Of a DNA stretch of 64,000 bases, positions 1 to 7,318 are shown in pieces (position 1 is the stretch's first letter; every line of letters starts with the position of its first letter). A program made the position numbers and the translations under genes. The stretch spans positions 27,852-91,851 of the forward strand of contig JACREZ010000039.1 in assembly GCA_016212665.1 (NCBI GenBank). The letters are read 5' to 3'. Under the pieces are notes generated by a model that did not search any database, had not been told where the DNA came from, and worked only from the letters and a program-made list of their open reading frames with translations. The stretch comes from Ignavibacteriota bacterium. Its GTDB lineage: Bacteria; Bacteroidota; Ignavibacteria; UBA10030; SZUA-254.

Positions 1-1
1 T

Positions 2-538
2 CTTGTTCGTCAGGCATTAACGGGCGACGGAAACGTGAGCGTGACCGATGGAAAACTTCTTGGTTTCGCGCTAACGACGTCGCTTGCGGAGTTTACTGGT
101 CTTGATGAACTGAAAGTCGTGAACATCAACAATTGGTCAAACATCTTTTCGATTTCTAACGGCAAAGTGAACATCAATGATTTGAAAATTAAAAGCGGAC
201 AGACGGATTTTATCGTGAACGGCGCACAAGGATTGGATGGCTCGCTCGATTACAATTTAAATATCAAACTTCCCGGCTCCGTTTCCGACCGGTTAAAACT
301 CCCCGGCGTTGGCGATCAACTTGTGCAGTTTTTCAAAGATGAATCAGGGAGAATCAGTTTGAGTTTTCTCGTCGGTGGAATGCACACAAGTCCGACTTTG
401 AAACTTGACACGAAGCCGCAGGAAGAAATGGCAAAACAAGCGTTACAGAAAAAAGTGGATGAAGGAAAAAAGAAAGTTGAAGATGAGTTGAAAAAGAAAC
501 TGGGTGAGGGGTTGAATAAGTTGTTGAAGAAACCGTAA
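2..538 (+). CDS. AsmA-like protein, C-terminal fragment
   Basis: The frame is open from the first bases of the window, so this is the last 178 residues of a longer gene that starts upstream. The text is beta-strand rich with repeated polar/hydrophobic alternation (NGKVNINDLKIKSGQTDFIV, LDYNLNIKLPGSVSD), as in the C-terminal region of AsmA/DUF3971 proteins. It ends in a Lys/Glu-rich amphipathic tail of about 50 residues (KKKVEDELKKKLGEGLNKLL). Family members are anchored in the inner membrane, extend into the periplasm and are linked to outer-membrane lipid and protein homeostasis. The gene ends 11 bases before rsmA. The family call is from general sequence character only, because the N-terminal part is missing. 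Confidence 0.6.
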   Translation, partial: LVRQALTGDGNVSVTDGKLLGFALTTSLAEFTGLDELKVVNINNWSNIFSISNGKVNINDLKIKSGQTDFIVNGAQGLDGSLDYNLNIKLPGSVSDRLKLPGVGDQLVQFFKDESGRISLSFLVGGMHTSPTLKLDTKPQEEMAKQALQKKVDEGKKKVEDELKKKLGEGLNKLLKKP

Positions 539-549
539 TCTCCAACCAC

Positions 550-1353
550 ATGTATGTTAAACCCAAACAATCTCTCGGTCAAAACTTTCTTGTTGATGAT
601 AACATCGCCAGAAAAATTGCTACTTCCATCAATCCCAAATCGGATGATGTTGTTGTAGAAATCGGACCGGGACAGGGAGCGCTGACGAAACAACTCTTCA
701 GTAGTTCATGTCGGCTTATCGCGTATGAAGTTGACGGACGCGTTGTTGAATCGTTAAAACAGAAATTTGAATCAGAGCAAGTCAGCATCATTCATCAGGA
801 TTTTCTTCAGACGGATTTACGGAAACTCAGTTCACAATTCAAACAAAAACTTCGCGTGGTCGGGAATATTCCGTACCATCTCACCAGCGAAATATTTTTT
901 AAAGTTTTGGATGAACGGGAGGCAGTCAGCGACCTAACGATGATGATTCAAAAAGAAGTAGCACAGAGATTTATAGCCAAGCCGGGGACGAAGGCGTACG
1001 GAATTCTTTCCGTCTTATGCCAGTTCTATGGAAAAGCGAAATTAATGTTCGCCGTCTCACCAAACTGCTTCTACCCGAAGCCGAAAGTAATATCGAACGT
1101 CATACAATTTTCTCTGTTTGATGAACTACCGTTCCGTGCGAATGAATCACTCTTTCGTACTGTCGTAAAGACGGCGTTTGGTAAAAGAAGAAAAACATTA
1201 CGCAACAGTTTGAAGTATTTACCGTTTGAAGAAACAAAAGTTGTTCGTATCTTAGCCCGCATTTCGGTTGATACAACATTACGCGCCGAACAACTTTCAC
1301 CCGAACAATTCACAGAACTGACAAACGAAATAGAACAAGCGCTTCAGGAATGA
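550..1353 (+). CDS. rsmA: 16S rRNA (adenine1518-N6/adenine1519-N6)-dimethyltransferase RsmA/KsgA
   Basis: Dimethylates two adjacent adenines in the 3'-terminal hairpin of 16S rRNA, using S-adenosylmethionine, late in 30S assembly. The 267-residue protein has the normal family length and the usual opening PKQSLGQNFLVD. The SAM-binding loop EIGPGQGALTKQ lies at about residues 37-48 and the catalytic motif NIPYHLTS at about 106-113. The C-terminal helical part carries KTAFGKRRKTLRNSL. The ATG at 550 is the first in frame and gives the family N-terminus. The stop overlaps the next gene by 4 bases (ATGA), so rsmA and mgtE are probably translationally coupled. Confidence 0.95.
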   Translation: MYVKPKQSLGQNFLVDDNIARKIATSINPKSDDVVVEIGPGQGALTKQLFSSSCRLIAYEVDGRVVESLKQKFESEQVSIIHQDFLQTDLRKLSSQFKQKLRVVGNIPYHLTSEIFFKVLDEREAVSDLTMMIQKEVAQRFIAKPGTKAYGILSVLCQFYGKAKLMFAVSPNCFYPKPKVISNVIQFSLFDELPFRANESLFRTVVKTAFGKRRKTLRNSLKYLPFEETKVVRILARISVDTTLRAEQLSPEQFTELTNEIEQALQE

Positions 1354-2783
1354 GCCAACAAGCACGAGATATTGAACAGACCGTCGTGACGGAAGATGCT
1401 ATCATCATTCCCCGACGTCGAGGCGTGAAGACCATCGAGGTGGACGAAGAACTGCTTCAGGATATTCGTGAACTGATTCACGAACGCGCCGGGGCGATGT
1501 TGCTCAACATTCTCTTCGACCTTCACGCGGCTGATATCGGCGACCTTCTCAACCGGCTTGAAGCGGAAGACCGCGAGTTTGTCTTCAATCTGCTTGATAA
1601 AGAAACTGCCGGCGAGGTCATCCTCGAACTTGACCCTGCAATCCGTGAACAACTACTCGACGTACTCTCTTCAGATAAAATTACAAGTTTTGTCGGCGAA
1701 CTTGCCTCTGACGATGCTACCGATGTTGTTTCAGAACTTTCTCCACAGGTTGCAGAAAAAGTTCTTGAGGCGATGCCCGCCGAAGATTCTGCTGACGTTA
1801 AAGAACTTCTTCGTTATGCGGAAGATACTGCCGGCGGAATCATGGGAACGGAATTCGTTTCCGTTCATCGTCGGGAAACAGTTCACAAAGCAATCCGCGG
1901 AGTACGCGAGCAGGCAAAAGAAAATCAAACAATTTACCACGTCTATGTAGTTGATGATGAAGGAGTGCTCGTCGGGGTGATGCCGTTGCAATCGCTTGTA
2001 TTAAGTTCACCCCACAAACGCGTCTATAAAGTGATGGACACGAATGTGAAAAGCGTAAAAACGGATGTTGACCAGGAAGAAGTAGCCGCAACATTTCGAA
2101 AATATGATTTGGTTACGCTTCCTGTTGTGGATGACATCGGCAAATTGGTCGGCGTCATTACCATTGACGACATCGTGGACGTTATCGAGCAGGAACACAG
2201 CGAAGACGTTGCCCGTATGGTCGGTTCTGATGCTGAAGAACTTGAGCATCGTTCCCCCGCTCAGATTGCTATGCTACGACTGCCGTGGGTTCTCATCACA
2301 CTCTTGCTTGAATTTTTTGCAGGAATGGTCGTTCACTATTTTGACCAAACACTTAGCCGGGTAATTCTTCTCGCTTCGTTTATGCCGATAATTTCCGCTC
2401 TCTCGGGAAATACAGGACTTCAATCCGCTGCGTTAGTTGTTCGCGGTATTGCAACGGGACATATTTCACTTGACCACTGGTGGCATCCGGTCGTCCGACA
2501 ATTTCAGACGACACTCATTCTCGGAAGCGTTTGCGGCGCGGCGCTGGGAATTGTTGCGGGAATCTGGCAGGGGAATGCCGTCTTCGGATTTGTCGTCGGT
2601 CTCTCAATGATGATTTCGATTAATATTTCCGGATTTGTCGGAACGGTAACACCGATGCTTTCAAAGCGATTGGGGTTTGACCCGGCAATAACAGCAGGTC
2701 CGTTTGAAACTGCATTTCAGGACGTCGTTGGCATTACGATTTTCCTCGGTATGGCAACTTCAATGTTGCATTGGATTGTCTAA
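1350..2783 (+). CDS. mgtE: magnesium transporter MgtE
   Basis: Mg2+ channel/transporter of the MgtE family, 477 residues. Order of parts: an N-terminal superhelical domain (about residues 30-145, with repeats such as LHAADIGDLLNRL and LASDDATDVVSEL), two CBS domains (about 150-265, with YVVDDEGVLVGVMPL and DDIGKLVGVITIDD), then a membrane domain from about 285 with five hydrophobic segments and the conserved GNTGLQSAALVVRGIATG stretch. In characterised homologues the cytosolic domains close the pore when intracellular Mg2+ is high. The start overlaps the rsmA stop. Thirteen bases separate it from the PAP2 gene downstream. Confidence 0.95.
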   Translation: MSQQARDIEQTVVTEDAIIIPRRRGVKTIEVDEELLQDIRELIHERAGAMLLNILFDLHAADIGDLLNRLEAEDREFVFNLLDKETAGEVILELDPAIREQLLDVLSSDKITSFVGELASDDATDVVSELSPQVAEKVLEAMPAEDSADVKELLRYAEDTAGGIMGTEFVSVHRRETVHKAIRGVREQAKENQTIYHVYVVDDEGVLVGVMPLQSLVLSSPHKRVYKVMDTNVKSVKTDVDQEEVAATFRKYDLVTLPVVDDIGKLVGVITIDDIVDVIEQEHSEDVARMVGSDAEELEHRSPAQIAMLRLPWVLITLLLEFFAGMVVHYFDQTLSRVILLASFMPIISALSGNTGLQSAALVVRGIATGHISLDHWWHPVVRQFQTTLILGSVCGAALGIVAGIWQGNAVFGFVVGLSMMISINISGFVGTVTPMLSKRLGFDPAITAGPFETAFQDVVGITIFLGMATSMLHWIV

Positions 2784-2796
2784 CGGTTCGCGCTGA

Positions 2797-3714
2797 ATGA
2801 ACATCTCGCGTTTCATCGAACCATTGCGTCCGGTAGATGCTCTGGTGATTTTCTTTGCAATTTTTCTTTCTGTTCTCGATGTTTTCTTTGTTCCCTTTGA
2901 AACTGCTTCTTGGCTGATAGCCGCGAATATTGTTGCAAGCATCGTCATTGTTGCATTTTCCTCCTACCGTGCACATCACCCGTCTATCAGTTGGTTGCAT
3001 GATTGGTATCCCGTTCCAATCATTTTCTTCACATTCAAAGAAATTCATGTCATTATTCAATCCATCGCCCGGCCGGATATTGACGTCGCGTTGATTGAAA
3101 TTGACCGATGGATGTTTGGAGGAGATCCGACAGTGTTTCTTGCACAGTTCATTCATCCGGCATTGACAGAAATCTTGCAGATTGCATACACAAGTTTCTA
3201 TTTCATCATGCTGACGCTCGGCATTGAACTGTACATGAGAAAAGATTTCAAAAAATTTACATTCTCTACATTCACCATGTCGTACGGATTTTATCTTTCC
3301 TACATCGGATACTTGTTGTTTCCCGGAGTGGGTCCGCGGTTCACACTTCATGATTTTTACTTGCTCGATACAGAACTATCAGGATTGTGGCTGACGCAGA
3401 TAACCCGTGACATTATCAACGCAGGCGAATCCATTCCACCGGGAATATCCGACGCGTTCAAACATGCACAGCGCGATGTCTTCCCGAGCGGACACACCCA
3501 GATGACTCTCATTGTATTGTATTTTGCTAACAAGTATAAACTCAAATCGCGTTATGTTTTGTATTTCTTCGGTTCGTTATTGATAGTTGCAACGGTGTAT
3601 CTCCGGTATCATTATGTGATTGATTTACTTGCCGGAGCGCTCTTCATGTTGTTCACAGTCTGGACAGCGCCGAAGATTGCACGATGGTGGGATACGCTTC
3701 GGGAGAAAGTTTGA
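2797..3714 (+). CDS. PAP2-family membrane phosphatase
   Basis: A 305-residue integral membrane protein with about six hydrophobic segments. The lower half of a PAP2 active site is clear: PSGHTQ at residue 230 and RYHYVIDLLAG at residue 270, which supply the catalytic His, Arg, His and Asp. The family removes phosphate from lipid phosphates, undecaprenyl pyrophosphate or related substrates, or acts as an inositol-phosphoryl transferase. The substrate cannot be read from the sequence. The long N-terminal part and layout resemble the bacterial inositol phosphorylceramide synthase-like/PAP2_3 branch more than small UppP-type enzymes (inference). The next gene begins one base after the stop. Confidence 0.85.
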   Translation: MNISRFIEPLRPVDALVIFFAIFLSVLDVFFVPFETASWLIAANIVASIVIVAFSSYRAHHPSISWLHDWYPVPIIFFTFKEIHVIIQSIARPDIDVALIEIDRWMFGGDPTVFLAQFIHPALTEILQIAYTSFYFIMLTLGIELYMRKDFKKFTFSTFTMSYGFYLSYIGYLLFPGVGPRFTLHDFYLLDTELSGLWLTQITRDIINAGESIPPGISDAFKHAQRDVFPSGHTQMTLIVLYFANKYKLKSRYVLYFFGSLLIVATVYLRYHYVIDLLAGALFMLFTVWTAPKIARWWDTLREKV

Positions 3715-3715
3715 A

Positions 3716-4588
3716 ATGATTCCTGAAAGATATTTGATGATGGATGCTCGATGCTGGATGCTTGATGCAATTTTTTCTTGCCGTTCACCACTCATATCTC
3801 ACATCTCACATCTTTTGTTACTTTTTATTTTTTATTTTTTACTTTACTCACCGCTTTCACCCGCCGAAGGCGGGCAAGCCGCTCAAACCACGAAAGAAAC
3901 TCGGCTCTCAAACGAACCACTGAATCTTGTAGATATGCCAACTGCAGGAATGTTGTACCATCGAAATTTTTCTGCCACACTTGAATTTTATGAAGAAAGT
4001 GGAATGTTGGCAAGCGCGAATGTCGGATTGTTCAATCGTTTAATGCTCGGAGTTGCGTACGGAGGAGCGAATGTCATTGGTGTGCAAAGAGCGCAGTTCA
4101 ATCCGCATCTCGGAGTAGCAGTGAAAGTTCGTGCGGTAGAGGAAACGTACTATGTCCCGGCAATTGTTCTCGGTTTCAATTCTCAGGGGAAAGGGAAATT
4201 CATTGATTCATCAAACAGGTACACGACAAAATCTGTCGGAGTCTATGCTGTGGCAAGTAAGAATTTCAATTTGCTTGGCTACTTGAGTATTCACGCGGGA
4301 ATGCATTACAGCCTTGAAGATACCGATTACCGGACGTTTAACCTTTTTGTTGGATTCGAAAAAACATTTGCTTCCATTTTTTCAGGAACTCTTGAGTATG
4401 ACAACGGCTTTTCTGTTGCACAATCAAACAGAATAGATAGGGGACGCGGCTTGCTGAACATCGGGCTTCGGGCAAGTCTGACAAGAGAGTTTTCGCTCGG
4501 AGTGAACCTGAAGGATGTCATTCAAAATCAACAGGATTTTTCAGCCGGTATCAGGACAATTCAGATAGAGTACACCAAATCCTTCTGA
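3716..4588 (+). CDS. putative outer-membrane beta-barrel protein with repeat-encoded N-terminus
   Basis: A 290-residue protein of no family I can name with certainty. From about residue 70 it is beta-strand rich with Gly/aromatic alternation (ANVGLFNRLMLGVAYGGANV, SIHAGMHYSLEDTDYRTFNL) and ends in an aromatic residue (TKSF), as outer-membrane barrels do. It resembles the YjbH/DUF5777-like barrels of Bacteroidota. ATG at 3716 follows the upstream stop by one base. The N-terminal about 55 residues, including a hydrophobic, signal-peptide-like stretch, are encoded by two tracts of 7-bp tandem repeats (3735-3769, 3786-3848) and a GC palindrome at 3860. Native coding may therefore begin only near residue 60. 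The start is uncertain. Confidence 0.6.
   Translation: MIPERYLMMDARCWMLDAIFSCRSPLISHISHLLLLFIFYFLLYSPLSPAEGGQAAQTTKETRLSNEPLNLVDMPTAGMLYHRNFSATLEFYEESGMLASANVGLFNRLMLGVAYGGANVIGVQRAQFNPHLGVAVKVRAVEETYYVPAIVLGFNSQGKGKFIDSSNRYTTKSVGVYAVASKNFNLLGYLSIHAGMHYSLEDTDYRTFNLFVGFEKTFASIFSGTLEYDNGFSVAQSNRIDRGRGLLNIGLRASLTREFSLGVNLKDVIQNQQDFSAGIRTIQIEYTKSF
3735..3874 (+). repeat. heptanucleotide tandem repeats and GC palindrome inside a coding region
   Basis: At 3735-3769 there are five in-phase heptamers (TGATGAT, GGATGCT, CGATGCT, GGATGCT, TGATGCA). At 3786-3848 there are nine (CACCACT, CATATCT, CACATCT twice, TTTGTTA, CTTTTTA, TTTTTTA twice, CTTTACT). At 3860-3874 lies the palindrome CCCGCCGAAGGCGGG. 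All are read in frame as the N-terminal part of the outer-membrane protein, where the second tract supplies the hydrophobic core. Confidence 0.8.
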
Positions 4589-4610
4589 TTTGTAGAGAAT
4601 AAGCAACACG

Positions 4611-4735
4611 GTTGTTTTCAATAAACAACACATTGCGTCAATCATCTAATAAAACAGAAAAAAGAGTTGTTTTTGAACTCGTTTTCGACTACATTTCTTT
4701 CAGCCATGAAGAACCGTAATGGCATCACAGTTGTT
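4611..4735 (+). promoter_or_regulatory. weak -24/-12 (sigma-54-like) candidate with upstream inverted repeat
   Basis: In the 180-base gap before the next lipoprotein gene, TGGCAT at 4720 is followed after five bases by TTGTT. The -24 GG is present and correctly spaced, but the -12 GC reads GT, so the match is incomplete. About 110 bases upstream is the inverted repeat TTGTTT-N5-AAACAA (4612-4628). The start codon is at 4769, after GAGGG. This is a tentative site only. Confidence 0.25.
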
Positions 4736-4768
4736 ACTTAACAAACGTTATTATAACGAGGGTTTATT

Positions 4769-5755
4769 ATGAAATCATCATTTACAATTTACTTAGCAAT
4801 TTTCAGTTTACTCGCCTTACTGCTCTCTGGTTGTTATACGCAGTTGAGCACTTCCCGCGATTACGATGACTACGACCGTAGCGACTATTCTTCATCAGAG
4901 CAGGAGTATGACCGGGATAAAGAATCGGGAGATTCCCAGGAATCTTCTGAGTACGATGACGATGATTATGCGTACTCTCATGACAATGATTACAACTGGC
5001 ATGCAGGTATCGGCTTTTCCTATTACTATCCTTCATCCTATTGGCCTTCCACTGCATTCAGCGCCGCGTACAGTAATCCATGGTACTATGACAGATATTG
5101 GAATTCCGGTTACTACGGATACAATAGTTACTACGGAGGATATTATGGCGGCTGGTGCGGAACACCTTATATTTGTTACCCGGCTTATTCGTATGGCTGG
5201 TATCCGAATTATTATTACCGCTATCCTGCCGATAAATATTCCTGGGGAAGACGTGATTTCGGAACAGACCGTGGAAAAACTACGCGTGATGATTTTGACG
5301 GAGGCGGAAGAGATGGATATTATTCCCCCTCAAGTATCGGTACGCCAAGTCCGGGAAATTCGGTAAACACTACCGGCGGTTCAAGAAGAGAATCATACAA
5401 ACCGACAGAGCGTAATGTTCGCAGCGAAGGAACAAAAAGAAATGCAACCGTGGATCGCGGTCGTTCGAATGACAGAACACGCGAAGGTCGCGGAACAGAT
5501 TCACGCGTCGGAACTTCACGCGGACGTGACCGCGGGAATACAAATGTTCCGAAATACACACCGACCTATCGAGGCAACAATGATGGCGGTTCTCGTCGTG
5601 GAAATGACCAGGGAAATACTACGCCTTCATACACACCGCCTCCTGCATCATCAACAACGCCAAGCGCGCCCCGTTCTACTCCGCCGCCAAGCGGCAACCA
5701 GAACACCGGTGGAAATCGCGGAAGTAACACACGAGGCGGCGGCGGTCGCCCATAG
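4769..5755 (+). CDS. Tyr/Gly/Asp-rich lipoprotein of unknown function
   Basis: A 328-residue protein that I cannot assign to a family. A lipoprotein signal peptide ends in LLSGC (Cys22), so it should be lipid-anchored in the envelope. After an acidic, Tyr/Ser-rich segment (residues 30-75) comes a region extremely rich in Tyr, Gly, Trp and Ser (about 75-155, for example NSGYYGYNSYYGGYYGG). The last half is low-complexity, charged and rich in Arg, Gly, Asn, Thr and Pro. This composition suggests an intrinsically disordered surface or matrix component. ATG 4769 follows GAGGG with suitable spacing. The neighbours are envelope proteins. Confidence 0.7.
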   Translation: MKSSFTIYLAIFSLLALLLSGCYTQLSTSRDYDDYDRSDYSSSEQEYDRDKESGDSQESSEYDDDDYAYSHDNDYNWHAGIGFSYYYPSSYWPSTAFSAAYSNPWYYDRYWNSGYYGYNSYYGGYYGGWCGTPYICYPAYSYGWYPNYYYRYPADKYSWGRRDFGTDRGKTTRDDFDGGGRDGYYSPSSIGTPSPGNSVNTTGGSRRESYKPTERNVRSEGTKRNATVDRGRSNDRTREGRGTDSRVGTSRGRDRGNTNVPKYTPTYRGNNDGGSRRGNDQGNTTPSYTPPPASSTTPSAPRSTPPPSGNQNTGGNRGSNTRGGGGRP

Positions 5756-5792
5756 TTTTTAGATTTATTTTTTCAAAGGGAATACATTGGTT

Positions 5793-7217
5793 ATGAAAAC
5801 CATAACAAGAATAGTTTTGTCATTGTTCATGATTTCGTTTGCGGTAGTAAACACTTTCAGTCAGTACCCGGAAGATGCGCTTCGACTTTCCACGATGGGT
5901 TCCGGGTTCGGCGCCCGCTCGCTTGGTTTGGGAATGACCTACACCGGAGTTGCCAGCGATTATTCCGCTGCGTACTGGAATCCCGCCGGACTTGGACAAA
6001 TCAAACGGAATGAAATGTCTGTCGGATTATCCCACTTTACGTACGGGAACGATGCAACATTTCAGGGAAACGCTTCCTCGTTTACCAACAGCACAACCAG
6101 TCTGAATAATTTAGGACTCGTCTATTCCTTCCCGACAAAACAGGGAAGTTTAGTTCTGGCGTTTGGGTACGGTAGAAATGTTGATTTTACAACCGGGTTG
6201 TCGTTTAAAGGTTTTAACCCATACAGTAGCATGGTTCCTTCGTTAGATGGTGACTTAGCCTATGAATTGTATCTCGTTGATTCAGTTGGAAACACTCCGC
6301 TTCAGGATAGTCTTGAACAACGCGCAAGAGTACTGGAGGATGGCGGACTTAACAATTGGATGGTTAGCGGAGCGGTTGAAGCGGCAGAAAATTTATTTCT
6401 CGGCGGTACATTGAATTTTGTCTCCGGTTCTTACACTTATAATAGAGATTTTGCCGAATCGGATACACACTATAAATATGAGTACAATCGCTACGGCGCT
6501 GATTACGCTCTGAGTCGTTGGAATGTTATCAACACGGTCGATGGTGAAATTTCTGGTTTTACGATGCGTATGGGAATGTTGTATAAGTTTACCACTCGCT
6601 CTCGTATCGGATTTAATATTAAACTGCCTACGTCATATACTATTCGGGAAGAATACGCAAGTGATGGAACGAGCGTGTTTGATGTACCCGATACGCACGG
6701 GAATTATTCGTACAATTACCGAATTGCCGGAAAAACTGAATACGATGTAACAACGCCGTTTGTCTTCAGTGGTGGTATTTCTCTTGCAGGAGAGGATATC
6801 ATGCTTGCAGCGGATATTGAATATACCGATTGGACACAGATGAAATTCTCGAATGCCGACCCGTACCTTGAACAATTCAACAGCGACATTAAAGAAATTT
6901 TCCATCCAACGCTTAATCTACATGGTGGACTGGAATTCAGCGTACCGGAAACTTCATTGAGACTTCGGGGCGGATTTGCATACATTCCCTCGCCGTACAA
7001 AAACGACCCGACTTCGTTCAATCAAAAATTTGTTACCGGCGGTTTGGGAGTGTTGTTGGCTGACGTGATTATGGTTGATATCGGCTTCTCCCATGGTTTC
7101 TGGGAAACCTCACACATCAACTACCGGCATGATGATGTTTATGGTAATCCTCTTTCGGAAACGAAAGAAAAAATCACTACCAACAATTTGATGACAACCT
7201 TAAGTTACAGATTCTGA
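5793..7217 (+). CDS. OmpP1/FadL/PorV-family outer-membrane protein
   Basis: A 474-residue outer-membrane barrel. An N-terminal signal peptide (about residues 1-24, ending near VNTFSQ) precedes the hallmark PorV/UPF0164 opening: ALRLSTMGSGFGARSLGLGM followed by AAYWNPAGLGQI. The body is beta-rich with typical barrel strands, and the protein ends in LSYRF, a C-terminal aromatic sorting signal. FadL-type proteins carry hydrophobic compounds across the outer membrane, while PorV-type members serve type IX secretion. The sequence does not decide between them, and no other type IX gene is in the window. ATG 5793 is preferred. A TTG at 5787 is closer to the AAAGGG at 5775-5780 and is a possible alternative. 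A terminator follows at 7249. Confidence 0.85.
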   Translation: MKTITRIVLSLFMISFAVVNTFSQYPEDALRLSTMGSGFGARSLGLGMTYTGVASDYSAAYWNPAGLGQIKRNEMSVGLSHFTYGNDATFQGNASSFTNSTTSLNNLGLVYSFPTKQGSLVLAFGYGRNVDFTTGLSFKGFNPYSSMVPSLDGDLAYELYLVDSVGNTPLQDSLEQRARVLEDGGLNNWMVSGAVEAAENLFLGGTLNFVSGSYTYNRDFAESDTHYKYEYNRYGADYALSRWNVINTVDGEISGFTMRMGMLYKFTTRSRIGFNIKLPTSYTIREEYASDGTSVFDVPDTHGNYSYNYRIAGKTEYDVTTPFVFSGGISLAGEDIMLAADIEYTDWTQMKFSNADPYLEQFNSDIKEIFHPTLNLHGGLEFSVPETSLRLRGGFAYIPSPYKNDPTSFNQKFVTGGLGVLLADVIMVDIGFSHGFWETSHINYRHDDVYGNPLSETKEKITTNNLMTTLSYRF

Positions 7218-7248
7218 TTACGTAAACCCTCAAATGTACATCTTAGAT

Positions 7249-7288
7249 AATCCCGTCCCGATACATTTCAGGACGGGATTTTTTTTCT
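7249..7288 (+). terminator. rho-independent terminator
   Basis: AATCCCGTCC (7249-7258) pairs perfectly with GGACGGGATT (7271-7280) across a 12-base loop and is followed by a run of T. It lies 31 bases after the porin stop and ends the first plus-strand gene block. Confidence 0.88.
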
Positions 7289-7318
7289 TTTTGAGAAAGT
7301 TTGATACTTTCCAACCGC

